64,000 bases of DNA from Nocardioides kongjuensis (GTDB lineage: Bacteria; Actinomycetota; Actinomycetes; Propionibacteriales; Nocardioidaceae): assembly GCF_013409625.1 (NCBI RefSeq), contig NZ_JACCBF010000001.1, positions 4,715,001 through 4,779,000 on the forward strand. The letters are read 5' to 3'. This document shows positions 28,207-36,556 of this stretch, in pieces; position 1 is the first letter of the stretch; each line of letters opens with the position of its first letter. The notes beneath the pieces were generated by a model, which saw nothing but the letters and a program-made list of their open reading frames with translations, had not been told where the DNA came from and did no database searches. The position numbers and the translations under genes were made by a program.

Positions 28207-28308
28207 GTGGGTTCTGTCATCAAGAAGCGCCGCAAGCGCATGGCGAAGAAGAAGCACCGCAAGCTGCTGAAGAAGACGCGCGTTCAGCGTCGCAAGCTCG
28301 GTAAGTGA
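28207..28308 (+). CDS. bS22-like small ribosomal protein (AURKAIP1/COX24 domain)
   Basis: The 33-residue, extremely basic protein ([19 protein letters not shown], then [12 protein letters not shown]) matches the tiny AURKAIP1/COX24-domain protein of the mycobacterial 30S subunit, which has the same length and the same neighbours (Rv0500B). GTG 28207 is supported by GGAGAGG 7 nt upstream. It probably sits near the decoding centre in 16S rRNA, as established for Mycobacterium. Confidence 0.9.
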   Translation: MGSVIKKRRKRMAKKKHRKLLKKTRVQRRKLGK

Positions 28309-28352
28309 CCCGAGCAAGCCAGTAGCTTCCTGATTCTGAGGAGTCGGTGGAG

Positions 28353-29414
28353 ATGGGCGCCGGACGCACGGTCCTGGTCACGGGGGTCTCGCGAGACCTC
28401 GGCCGAACCCTTGCGCGCACCCTGGCCACCGACCCCGGGATCGACCGGGTCGTCGGTGTCGACGTCGTCCCCCCGCGGGGCGACCTCGGCGACGTCACGT
28501 TCGTGCGCGCCGACATCCGCAACCCGGTCATCGCGAAGGTCATCGCCAAGGAGGACGTCGACACCGTCGTCCACATGAGCGTCATCGCGACCCCCGGCTC
28601 CGCCGGTGCCCGCGGCACCATGAAGGAGCTCAACGTCATCGGGACGATGCAGCTCCTCGCCGCCTGCCAGAAGGCGGAGGGGCTGCGCACCCTGGTCGTG
28701 AAGTCCTCGACGACGGCGTACGGCGCCAGCAGCCGCGACCCCGCCATGTTCACCGAGGACATGGAGCCGCGGCGGCCCGCGCGCACCGGGTACGCCAAGG
28801 ACGTGGTCGAGGTCGAGCAGTACGTCCGCGGCTTCGCCCGTCGGCGTCCCGACGTCACGACCACGCTGCTGCGCTGCGCCAACGTCATCGGTCCGCGGGT
28901 CGTGAGCCCGCTGGCGTCCTATTTCCGGCTGCCGGTGATCCCGACCGTGCTCGGGTTCGACCCGCGCCTGCAGTTCCTGCACGAGACCGACCTCAACCGC
29001 GTCCTGCGCCACGCCGTGCGCGAGGACGTCGGCGGCACCTTCAACGTGGCCGGTGACGGCCTGCTCATGCTGTCGCAGGCACTGCGCCGCTCCGGGCGGC
29101 CCAACGTCGCCGTCCCGGGCATGGCCTTCGGCGGCCTCGGCTCGGTGCTGAAGTCGGTGCGCCGCGCCGACCTGTCGCCCGAGCTGGTCGCGTTCTTGAC
29201 CTACGGCCGCGGTGTGGACACCACGCGGATGCGCAGCGAGCTCGGCTTCGAGCCGCACTACACGACGGCCTCGGCGTTCGCCGAGTTCGCCGCCTCGCTC
29301 CCGCCCGGCTCGCGCCGCACCGACCAGGTGCTCGGCGCGCTCGCCGAGCGCCTCCCTGCGGTCGACGACGACCGTCCCGCCCAGCTCACCCTCGCTGGAG
29401 GCACGGATGGCTGA
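28353..29414 (+). CDS. NAD-dependent epimerase/dehydratase-like SDR
   Basis: The 353-residue protein has an extended-SDR fold: VLVTGVSRDLGRTLARTL at the N-terminus, VVGVDVVPP, FVRADIRNP and VVHMSVIATPGS. The YxxxK catalytic motif is not intact: after TGY the sequence is YAKDVVEVEQY, with Lys at Tyr+2, so classical SDR chemistry is doubtful. Mycobacterium has a relative (galE2, Rv0501) at the same place. ATG 28353 (9 nt after GAGGAG) is preferred to GTG 28347. The acyltransferase start overlaps its 3' end by 8 nt. Confidence 0.82.
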   Translation: MGAGRTVLVTGVSRDLGRTLARTLATDPGIDRVVGVDVVPPRGDLGDVTFVRADIRNPVIAKVIAKEDVDTVVHMSVIATPGSAGARGTMKELNVIGTMQLLAACQKAEGLRTLVVKSSTTAYGASSRDPAMFTEDMEPRRPARTGYAKDVVEVEQYVRGFARRRPDVTTTLLRCANVIGPRVVSPLASYFRLPVIPTVLGFDPRLQFLHETDLNRVLRHAVREDVGGTFNVAGDGLLMLSQALRRSGRPNVAVPGMAFGGLGSVLKSVRRADLSPELVAFLTYGRGVDTTRMRSELGFEPHYTTASAFAEFAASLPPGSRRTDQVLGALAERLPAVDDDRPAQLTLAGGTDG

Positions 29415-30600
29415 CGCCGAGATCATCCCGATCGGAACCCGCGGCCAGCCCGGCCGTGGCACCGGAAAGCGCCCGTCGGCCGCGGCCCGCGGGCTCGCGC
29501 CCAAGAGCGGTACGCCGCGCAAGGCGCCCGCGAAGAAGCCGGCCGCCAAGGCGCTGGCGAAGGACGCCCCGGTCGAGGAGCGGCCGCTCGTCGACGAGAC
29601 CCCCGTGATCGATACGCCGTCGCTGCTCGACGCGCCGGCCGAGGTCCCTGCTGCGCCGCTGGTGGCGCCGGCCCGCACCGAGGAGCGTGGCACCAGCCCG
29701 CTCGCCGGCATCCCGGTCGGGGACTGGCTGGCGGGCTTCCAGCACGCCAGCAAGGAGCTGTTCGGCGACCAGTGGGAGCCCCAGCTGGCGCGCTTCCTGG
29801 CCTTCCTGCGGCGCCGGGTGACCGGCGACTACACCGTCGACGAGTACGGCTTCGACGCCGAGGTCACCGAGCGCTTCTTCATGGCCGCGCTGCGGCCGGT
29901 GGCGCAGAAGTGGTTCCGCATCGAGGTCCGCGGCGTCGAGAACATCCCGGCCGACGGTGGTGCACTGGTCGTGTCCAACCACTCGGGCACCGTCCCGGTC
30001 GACGGCCTGATGACGATGGTGTCGATCCACGACCACACCGGCCGCTTCCTGCGCCCGCTCGGCGCCGACCTGGTGTTCCGGCTGCCCGTGGTGGGCTCGG
30101 TGGCCCGCAAGGGCGGCGCCACCTTGGCGTGCAACGAGGACGCCGAGCGGATGCTGCGCGGCGGCGAGCTGGTCGGCGTGTGGCCCGAGGGCTTCAAGGG
30201 CATCGGCAAGCCGTTCTCCGAGCGCTACAAGCTCCAGCGGTTCGGCCGTGGCGGCTTCGTGTCCGCCGCGCTGCGCACCGGCGTGCCGATCGTGCCGCTG
30301 TCGGTGGTCGGCGCCGAGGAGATCTACCCGCTCGTCGGCAACATCCCGTCGCTGGCCCGCCTGCTCGGCGTGCCGTACATCCCGATCACGCCGTTCTTCC
30401 CGCTGCTCGGGCCGCTCGGCCTGGTGCCGCTGCCGTCGAAGTGGCTGCTCGAGTTCGGCGAGCCGATCCGCACCGACGAGTACGACGACGGCGCGGCCGA
30501 GGACCCGATGCTGGTGTTCAACGTGACCGACCAGGTCCGCGAGACCATCCAGCAGACGCTCTACAGCCTGCTCATGCAGCGGGAGTCCGTCTTCCGCTGA
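29407..30600 (+). CDS. PlsC-like lysophospholipid acyltransferase
   Basis: The 397-residue protein has an Ala/Lys/Pro-rich disordered N-terminus (about residues 15-95) and an acyltransferase domain with VVSNHSGTVPVDG (catalytic His and Asp), GGATLACNEDAERML and VWPEGFKGIGKPF (glycerophosphate-binding motif). It is expected to acylate a lysolipid at the membrane; relatives sit at the same locus in Mycobacterium (Rv0502). It overlaps the SDR gene by 8 nt, indicating an operon. Confidence 0.85.
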   Translation: MADAEIIPIGTRGQPGRGTGKRPSAAARGLAPKSGTPRKAPAKKPAAKALAKDAPVEERPLVDETPVIDTPSLLDAPAEVPAAPLVAPARTEERGTSPLAGIPVGDWLAGFQHASKELFGDQWEPQLARFLAFLRRRVTGDYTVDEYGFDAEVTERFFMAALRPVAQKWFRIEVRGVENIPADGGALVVSNHSGTVPVDGLMTMVSIHDHTGRFLRPLGADLVFRLPVVGSVARKGGATLACNEDAERMLRGGELVGVWPEGFKGIGKPFSERYKLQRFGRGGFVSAALRTGVPIVPLSVVGAEEIYPLVGNIPSLARLLGVPYIPITPFFPLLGPLGLVPLPSKWLLEFGEPIRTDEYDDGAAEDPMLVFNVTDQVRETIQQTLYSLLMQRESVFR

Positions 30601-30621
30601 CCCGTCGCACCGCGGCAGGGT

Positions 30622-30656
30622 TTCGAGACGCGTCGCTCGCTCGTCGCAGGCTCGAA
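30622..30656. repeat. imperfect hairpin between convergent genes
   Basis: TTCGAG (30622-30627) and CTCGAA (30651-30656) bracket GC-rich CGTCGCTCGCTCGTCGC repeats in the 98-bp gap between the acyltransferase and the convergent RsbN-like gene. It resembles dispersed actinobacterial intergenic repeats and may terminate both genes. Weakly supported. Confidence 0.3.
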
Positions 30657-30698
30657 GCGATGGAGCCGACGCTCCTCAGGCGTCGCGCAGGTGCGCGC

Positions 30699-31838
30699 TC
30701 ACTTGCCGCCGAGCAGTCCGCCGACGATGCCGGTCAGGCCGTCGACCAGGCCGGGCACGAGACCGGGGTCGGTGGCGGTGCCGTCGGTCGTCTGGGAGCC
30801 GCCGTTGATGCCGAGGGTGTCGGTGAGGCCCTTGGTGACGCCCTCGACGGTCTCGCCCAGCGGCTTCTTCAGGTCCTTCGTCGGGTTCGGCACCGTCGGC
30901 AGGTCGACCGGCGGCAGCACCGGCGGGACGATCGGGGCGGTCGCGTCCGGCGTGGACGTCGCCTGCGGCGCCTGGTGCGGCTTCTTCGTCGGCAGCGGCG
31001 CCGCGTCGTCGACCGGGACCGTGACGTCGCCGGCGAGGACCGCGGCGAGTGGCAGGGCGGCGAAGTCGGGCAGCTCGGCGACAGCGCCGTCGGCGCAGCT
31101 CGGGCAGGCCTCCCACGCGGCGGCGTCGATCTGGCGGATCGTCTGGGTCGCGGTGATCAGCGGCGAGCGGCTGTCGGACGGGATGACCGGGGCGAGGCCG
31201 GCCAGCACGTCCATGCTCTCGCCGGCGAACGCGCGCAGGTCGGCGATCCGGTCGGACTTGCCGGTGGCCGCGTAGTCGTCGAGCGCGAACTCGGACGCCT
31301 GACGGGCCTGGTCGGTGAAGTCCTGCAGGGTCGCGTTGACCTCGTCGGCGCTGCGGTCGCGGGCGACCAGCGACTGGAGCTCGTCGAGGCGGGCCTCGGC
31401 GTGCGAGATGAGGGTGTCGGCCTTGGCGGCGCCGTCGGACTGGAGGTTGGTCTGGGCGTTCTCGAGGGCGCGCTTGACCGGGTAGAGCACGTCACCCGGC
31501 AGGGCGTCCTGCGAGGCCATCGCCATCGATCCGGTGGCGGAGACCACGGCGAAGCCACCGATGACCGCGGCCAGGCGGCGCTCGCGGGAGCCGCGGCGCT
31601 GGCGCGGGGTGAGGCGGACGGCCAGGGCCTCCTCGGCGCGAGCGGGCTCCCGCTCGGCGGCGGCGACCAGCTGGGTGCGCAGGGAGGACACGAACTCGGG
31701 GCGGGCGCTGACCGGCGGGACGGCGCGCAGCGCGGCGACCAGCTCGAGCAGCTCGGCGTGAGCCTCCGTGTCACCGGCGCGGCCGGAGACCAGAGCGTCG
31801 AACTCCTCGGCGCCGCGCGACCAGGCGTTCCCGCGCAT
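30699..31838 (-). CDS. RsbN-like anti-sigma factor with DUF5667 domain
   Basis: The 379-residue protein has a cytoplasmic N-terminal region (about 1-85; EEFDALVSG, ELVAALRAV, FVSSLRTQLV), one membrane helix (LAAVIGGFAVVSATGSMAM), then a DUF5667-type helical extracytoplasmic region (GDVLYPVKRALENAQ) and a Pro-rich, Gly-rich tail. It lies directly downstream of the BldN-like sigma factor, as RsbN does in Streptomyces, where RsbN holds BldN inactive. ATG 31838 has GAGGATGG upstream; 31850 is an alternative. Role inferred from order and topology. Confidence 0.75.
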   Translation of the reverse strand: MRGNAWSRGAEEFDALVSGRAGDTEAHAELLELVAALRAVPPVSARPEFVSSLRTQLVAAAEREPARAEEALAVRLTPRQRRGSRERRLAAVIGGFAVVSATGSMAMASQDALPGDVLYPVKRALENAQTNLQSDGAAKADTLISHAEARLDELQSLVARDRSADEVNATLQDFTDQARQASEFALDDYAATGKSDRIADLRAFAGESMDVLAGLAPVIPSDSRSPLITATQTIRQIDAAAWEACPSCADGAVAELPDFAALPLAAVLAGDVTVPVDDAAPLPTKKPHQAPQATSTPDATAPIVPPVLPPVDLPTVPNPTKDLKKPLGETVEGVTKGLTDTLGINGGSQTTDGTATDPGLVPGLVDGLTGIVGGLLGGK

Positions 31839-31971
31839 CACAACGACCATCCTCGTGTCGGGAGGGTCCGCACTCCCGTGGAGCACGCCCTCGTGTTCTC
31901 TCGAACATCCAACGACAGGGATCGGTGGCTGGTTACGGTCCGTGCGGTCACACCGGAGTAGTCCGAAAGGA

Positions 31972-32766
31972 TCATCGGATCCCCTCCGGCATCAGCTTCG
32001 CCAGGTTGCGCACGCCGCGGAGCTGGAGCTGCTTGATCGCGCCGTCGCTGCGCCCCAGGGCCGCAGCGGTCTCGGCGATGCTCATGCCCTGCAGGAAGCG
32101 CATGATGAGGCAGTCGCGCTGCTCGTTGGGGAGCTTGGTGAGCGACTCGAGCAGGATCTCGTTGGTGAGGCTGGCGAGCACGGCGTTCTCGGGACCCTCG
32201 GTCGCGTCGTCGTGCTGTCCCATGTCCTCGGTGGTCAGCTCGAGGCGGGTCCGGCCGGCCTTGAAGTGGTCGGTGGCCAGGTTGCGGGCGATGGTCATCA
32301 GCCAGGCGCCGAAGTCCTTGCCCTGCCAGCGGAACGACGACATGTTGCGCAGCGCGCGGAAGAAGGTCTCCGAGCACAGGTCCTCGGCGACGACGACCGA
32401 GCGGGTGCGGTAGTAGAGGAAGCGGTAGACCGACGGCTGGTAGTGGTCGTAGAGCTGGCCGAACGCCTCGGCGTCGCCGCCGCGGGCCAGCTCGACCAGC
32501 GCGATCAGGCGCTCGCGCGCCTCGGGCGAGTCCTCGGAGGAGGTGGCGAGGGTGGAGTCGCCGAAGCCGGCCGACGCCTCGCGGTCGTAGCCCTCGGTCT
32601 CGGCGTGGGCCTCGCTCAGCAGCCAGTGGTCGGCGCCACGACGACCGCCGGCGGGGCCGGCGGCACCAGCGCCACCGGCGAGGGCGGGCTCGGGGGACAG
32701 GGCAGCGAGCACGGCCGCGCGCAGGGCGTCCAGCCCTCGCGACAGGTCAGTGCGCTGCCAGGTCAT
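31972..32766 (-). CDS. BldN-type ECF sigma factor with N-terminal extension
   Basis: The 264-residue protein carries about 82 residues (Ala/Gly-rich and acidic) before region 2, then region 2 (LYDHYQPSVYRFLYYRT, WQGKDFGAWLMTIARNLATD) and region 4 (EQRDCLIMRFLQGMSIAETA, GAIKQLQLRGVRNLAKLMP). Wording and synteny (next to rex-hem) match Streptomyces BldN, whose N-terminal extension is a pro-sequence removed by proteolysis. The ribosome binding site GGAGGGGA precedes ATG 32766. A GGTAACC on the minus strand near 32877-32883 resembles an ECF -35 box. Its regulon here is unknown, as this genus is not expected to make Streptomyces-style aerial spores. Confidence 0.85.
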   Translation of the reverse strand: MTWQRTDLSRGLDALRAAVLAALSPEPALAGGAGAAGPAGGRRGADHWLLSEAHAETEGYDREASAGFGDSTLATSSEDSPEARERLIALVELARGGDAEAFGQLYDHYQPSVYRFLYYRTRSVVVAEDLCSETFFRALRNMSSFRWQGKDFGAWLMTIARNLATDHFKAGRTRLELTTEDMGQHDDATEGPENAVLASLTNEILLESLTKLPNEQRDCLIMRFLQGMSIAETAAALGRSDGAIKQLQLRGVRNLAKLMPEGIR

Positions 32767-32900
32767 GCGGGTCCCCTCCCTACTGCCCCCGGAGGGGATC
32801 CTACGGTGGATCCTTGCGCAGTGGTACTGGAACGCGACAACCGGTCGCCCGGATCCCGGACCACCCGAAAGGACCAGGTTACCGTCCGGTAGGGGGACCT

Positions 32901-33788
32901 TCAGGAGACGTGGCGACGCACCTGTCGCCGTACGACCGCACCGGCGATCGCCGCTCCGGTGGCGGCCGAGCCGGCGATCAGGCCCGCCCGGGCAGCCTTG
33001 CGGCCGGTCCGGTAGTCACGGATCCGCCAGCCGTTGGCGCGGGCGTGGGCGCGCAGCTTGGCGTCGGGGTTGATGGCGCACGGGTCGCCGACCAGGCTGA
33101 GCATCGGCAGGTCGTTGGAGGAGTCGCTGTAGGCCGAGCACAGGGACAGGTCCAGCCCCTCGCGCTCGGCGAGTGCGGTGACCGCGACGGCCTTCGCGGG
33201 CCCGTGCAGCATGTCGCCGACCAGCCTGCCGGTGTAGACGCCGTCGACGTGTTCGGCGACGGTGCCCAGCGCGCCGGTGAGGCCGAGGCGCCGGGCGATC
33301 AGGCTCGCGATCTCGATCGGCGCGGCCGTGACCAGCCAGACCCGCTGGCCCTGGTCGAGGTGCATCTGCGCGAGCGCCCGGGTGCCGGGCCAGATCCGGT
33401 GGGCCATGGCCTCGTCGAAGATCTCCTCGCCGATCTCCTCGAGCTCCTGCACGGTGTGCCCGGCGATGAACGCGAGCGCGGAGTTGCGGGCCTCGGCCAC
33501 GTGCTCGGGGTCCTCGACGCCGGCGATGCGGAAGTACGCCTGCTTGTACGCCGCCCCGACCAGGTCGCGGGTCGTGAAGAACTTGCGCCGGTACAGCCCC
33601 TTGGCCAGGTGGAAGATGCTCGCGCCCTGCATCACCGTGTTGTCGACGTCGAAGAACGCCGCCGCCTTCGGGTCGACCGGGTGCGCGAGCGCGGTCTCGA
33701 CCTCGGCTGCGGCCGCCGCTGCCTCGCCGGCCAGGCGCGAGCGCTGCTGCAGGTTGAGCCGACGGGGGCGGTCAGCGGGCGGCACCAT
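32901..33788 (-). CDS. HAD-IB family phosphatase (SerB-like)
   Basis: The 295-residue protein has [17 protein letters not shown] (motif I), [12 protein letters not shown] (motif II), [11 protein letters not shown] and [14 protein letters not shown] (motif IV), as in the HAD-IB subfamily that includes SerB1 (Rv0505c) at this locus in Mycobacterium. The C-terminus has a helix [19 protein letters not shown] followed by Arg residues, a possible membrane anchor. TAGGCT lies 7 nt before the ATG on the minus strand (leaderless pattern). Substrate unproven; phosphoserine or a lysolipid phosphate are possible. Confidence 0.85.
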   Translation of the reverse strand: MVPPADRPRRLNLQQRSRLAGEAAAAAAEVETALAHPVDPKAAAFFDVDNTVMQGASIFHLAKGLYRRKFFTTRDLVGAAYKQAYFRIAGVEDPEHVAEARNSALAFIAGHTVQELEEIGEEIFDEAMAHRIWPGTRALAQMHLDQGQRVWLVTAAPIEIASLIARRLGLTGALGTVAEHVDGVYTGRLVGDMLHGPAKAVAVTALAEREGLDLSLCSAYSDSSNDLPMLSLVGDPCAINPDAKLRAHARANGWRIRDYRTGRKAARAGLIAGSAATGAAIAGAVVRRQVRRHVS

Positions 33789-33829
33789 GTGCCCCAGCCT
33801 AGAAGAGAGAAGGCACGTAGGATCCCTCC

Positions 33830-35461
33830 ATGTCGTTGCCGGACGCCGCCGCTGCTGCTGTCCCCGACGTGGCCGCCCTCGTCGCGTCCGCCGCCGCCGA
33901 GCATCCCGAGCGGCTCGCCGTCGTCGAGGCGGGTGGTCGGGGACTGACCTGGGCCGAGCTCGAGGACGAGGTCGGCCGGGTCGCCACCGGGCTGGGACGC
34001 GCCGGCGTCCTCGCCGGGCACCGGGTGCTGCTCGCCCTTGGCAACCGGCTGGAGTTCGTGACCGGCTACCTCGGGGTGCTGCGGGCCCAGGCGGTCGCCG
34101 TACCCGTCAACCCGGGGTCGGTGCCCGCCGAGCTGGCGGCGATGCTCGTCGACAGCGGTGCCCGGCTGGTCCTCGCCGACGGGCAGACCGCGCCCGCGGT
34201 TCGTGACGCGGTGGCGCGCACCGAGGTGGTCGCCGCCGCGCAGGACGAGAACCGCCCGGCTCCGCGGGTGGTGCTGGTCGGCGTCGACGCGGACGAGCTC
34301 GGTCCCTCCGAGACCAGGTACGACGACCTGCGGGCCGAGGCCGCCGTTCCCGTTCCTCCGCTGCAGGACCCCGAGAAGCTCGCCGTGCTGCTCTACACGA
34401 GCGGCACGTCCGGTCGGCCGCGAGCCGCGATGCTCACCCACCGCGCGCTGCTGGCCAACGTCGACCAGGTCGCCTCGGTCGAGCCGCCGATGATCCACTC
34501 CGACGACGTCGTGCTCGGCGTGCTGCCGCTGTTCCACGTCTACGGCCTCGGTGCCGTGCTCGGCGGCGTGATCCGGCACCGCGCCAAGCTGGTGCTGGCC
34601 GAGCGCTTCGACCCCGAGGGCACCCTCGATCTGGTCGAGGACGAGGCGTGCAGTGTCGTTCCCGTCGCGCCGCCGGTGTTCGCGGCCTGGCAGCGCGTGG
34701 ACGCGCTGGCCGAGCGGCTGGGGCCGGTGCGGATGATCCTGTCCGGCTCCGCCCCGCTCGCCGCCGAGACGGTCGAGGAGTTCGGCGCGCTGGCGCAGGT
34801 GCCGATCCACCAGGGCTACGGCCTGACCGAGGCCTCGCCGGTCGTGACCAGCACGCTGCGCTCGGCCGAGGTGAAGCCCGGCTCCGTGGGCGCCGCGCTC
34901 GACGGCATCGACATCCGGCTCGTCGACGACGAGGGCGCGCCCCTCGACGAGGCAGCCGTCGACGACCCCGGCGAGATCCAGATCCGTGGTCGCAACCTGT
35001 TCAGCGGCTACTGGCCCGACGGCCAGGACGGCCCCGCCGAGGACGGCTGGTGGTCCACCGGCGACGTCGGCTTCCTCGACGCCGACGGCGACCTCTTCCT
35101 CGTCGACCGGGTCAAGGAGCTGGTCATCGTGTCCGGCTTCAACGTCTACCCGAGCGAGGTCGAGGCGGTGCTGGAGGGAGTCGCGGGCGTGCGCCAGGCC
35201 GCCGTGCTCGGCGTACCCGACGAGCAGACCGGCGAGGCCGTCGTCGCCTACGTCGTCCCCGAGGCAGGCGAGTCCGGCGGCCCCGACGCCGAGGCCCTGG
35301 TGAGCGCGGTGCGGTCGGCGGCGGCCGAGCAGCTGGCGCCGTACAAGCGGCCGGTGCGGGTCGAGGTCGTCACCGCGCTGCCGCGCACCGTCACCGGCAA
35401 GATCCGCAAGGGCGTGCTGCGCGGCGCCGAGCGGCGCAAGGCGCTGGGGATCTTGGAGTGA
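33830..35461 (+). CDS. long-chain fatty acid-CoA ligase-like enzyme
   Basis: This 543-residue ANL-superfamily enzyme adenylates a carboxylic acid and transfers it to CoA. It has [19 protein letters not shown] (about 187-205), [44 protein letters not shown] and the C-terminal catalytic Lys in [15 protein letters not shown] at 33818-33823 is 6 nt before ATG 33830, predicting a leaderless mRNA. Divergent from the HAD-IB gene and overlapping the glutaredoxin-like gene by 4 nt. Confidence 0.88.
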   Translation: MSLPDAAAAAVPDVAALVASAAAEHPERLAVVEAGGRGLTWAELEDEVGRVATGLGRAGVLAGHRVLLALGNRLEFVTGYLGVLRAQAVAVPVNPGSVPAELAAMLVDSGARLVLADGQTAPAVRDAVARTEVVAAAQDENRPAPRVVLVGVDADELGPSETRYDDLRAEAAVPVPPLQDPEKLAVLLYTSGTSGRPRAAMLTHRALLANVDQVASVEPPMIHSDDVVLGVLPLFHVYGLGAVLGGVIRHRAKLVLAERFDPEGTLDLVEDEACSVVPVAPPVFAAWQRVDALAERLGPVRMILSGSAPLAAETVEEFGALAQVPIHQGYGLTEASPVVTSTLRSAEVKPGSVGAALDGIDIRLVDDEGAPLDEAAVDDPGEIQIRGRNLFSGYWPDGQDGPAEDGWWSTGDVGFLDADGDLFLVDRVKELVIVSGFNVYPSEVEAVLEGVAGVRQAAVLGVPDEQTGEAVVAYVVPEAGESGGPDAEALVSAVRSAAAEQLAPYKRPVRVEVVTALPRTVTGKIRKGVLRGAERRKALGILE

Positions 35462-35703
35462 GCGGCGTGAGCGCCCGGGTCACCCTCTACAGCCGGCCCG
35501 GCTGTCACCTGTGCGACGACGCCCGGGCGGTCATCGAGGCGGTCTGCGCGGAGCTCGGCGAGAGCTACGAGGAGCTGTCCATCGACGACGACCCGGTGCT
35601 CGCCGACCGGTTCGCCAACGAGATCCCGGTGACCTTCGTCGACGGGCGCCAGCACGACTTCTGGCGGGTCAGCCCCGACCGCCTGCGTGCCGCGTTGCGC
35701 TGA
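35458..35703 (+). CDS. glutaredoxin-like thioredoxin-fold protein
   Basis: The 81-residue protein has VTLYSRPGCHLCDDA with the redox motif CHLC, EELSIDDDPVLADRF and IPVTFVDGRQHDFWRV, matching the small DUF836-type glutaredoxin-like family. GTG 35458 overlaps the ligase stop (GTGA); GTG 35467 is an alternative. In Streptomyces the same kind of gene lies just before rex. Likely a cytoplasmic dithiol reductase; partner unknown. Confidence 0.87.
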   Translation: MSGVSARVTLYSRPGCHLCDDARAVIEAVCAELGESYEELSIDDDPVLADRFANEIPVTFVDGRQHDFWRVSPDRLRAALR

Positions 35704-35785
35704 GCCGTGGGCCGGGCCGCCGCCGGACGTGGTGACGCTTACCACGTCCGGTCGCCGTACCTGATCCGGGGGCCTCTCGTCCATT

Positions 35786-35813
35786 TTGTTCCCACGTTCA
35801 CAAACTCCTACAG
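35786..35813 (+). promoter_or_regulatory. rex-hem promoter with Rex-like operator
   Basis: TTGTTCCCACGTTCACAA (35786-35803) has one perfect Rex half-site (TTCACAA) and a degraded partner relative to TTGTGAANNNNTTCACAA. It covers a candidate -35 (TTGTTC) and the spacer; TACAGT at 35808-35813 is a -10 with a 16-nt spacer. Rex autoregulation of rex-hem is established in Streptomyces; here it is inferred. Confidence 0.65.
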
Positions 35814-35863
35814 TGATCGAGCCGCGTGATTGACGCCTGATCGGGCGGCTGGAAAGTGGAGCT

Positions 35864-36556
35864 GTGACCACACGGAGTTCGACGGATGCCGCCCGGGTCA
35901 TCCCGGAGGCCACGGTCGCCCGCCTGCCCGTCTACCTGCGGGCGTTGACGGCGCTGGCCGACAGCGGGATCCGCACGTGCTCGAGCGAGGACCTCGCGTC
36001 CGCGGCCGGCGTCAACAGCGCCAAGCTCCGCAAGGACCTGTCCTACCTCGGCAGCTACGGCACCCGCGGTGTCGGGTACGACGTCGACTACCTCCGCTAC
36101 CAGATCGCCCGCGAGATCGGGGTGACCCAGGACTGGCCGGTCGTCATCGTCGGCATCGGCAACCTGGGCCACGCGCTGGCCAACTACTCCGGCTTCCGCA
36201 GCCGCGGCTTCCGGGTCGTCGCACTGCTCGACGCCGACCCCGGGATCGTCGGGCGCGAGGTCGCGGGGGTCGTCGTACGCCCCTTCGACGACCTCGAGGA
36301 GATCGTCCGCGAGCACGACGTCGCGATCGGCGTCATCGCCACGCCCGCCGTCGCCGCGCAGGACGTCGCCGACCGCATGGTCGCCATCGGCATCACCAGC
36401 ATCCTCAACTTCGCGCCGGCCGTGGTCGCGGTGCCCGAGGGCGTCGACGTGCGCAAGGTCGACCTGTCGATCGAGCTGCAGATCCTCGCCTACCACGAGC
36501 AGCGCAAGGCCAACGGCGCCGACGCGTCCACCGAAGCAGACGGAGGTGCGGCATGA
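35864..36556 (+). CDS. rex: redox-sensing transcriptional repressor Rex
   Basis: Rex senses the NADH/NAD+ ratio and releases DNA when NADH is high. The 230-residue protein has an N-terminal winged helix (SSEDLASAAGVNSAKLRKDLSYLG, split across residues 40-63) and a Rossmann domain with VIVGIGNLGHALANY (GIGNLG at 97-102), VVALLDADP, and the C-terminal swap helix (DLSIELQILAYHEQRK). GTG 35864 has GGAAAGTGGA upstream. Its ATGA overlap with hemA places heme synthesis under the same promoter. Confidence 0.95.
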   Translation: MTTRSSTDAARVIPEATVARLPVYLRALTALADSGIRTCSSEDLASAAGVNSAKLRKDLSYLGSYGTRGVGYDVDYLRYQIAREIGVTQDWPVVIVGIGNLGHALANYSGFRSRGFRVVALLDADPGIVGREVAGVVVRPFDDLEEIVREHDVAIGVIATPAVAAQDVADRMVAIGITSILNFAPAVVAVPEGVDVRKVDLSIELQILAYHEQRKANGADASTEADGGAA

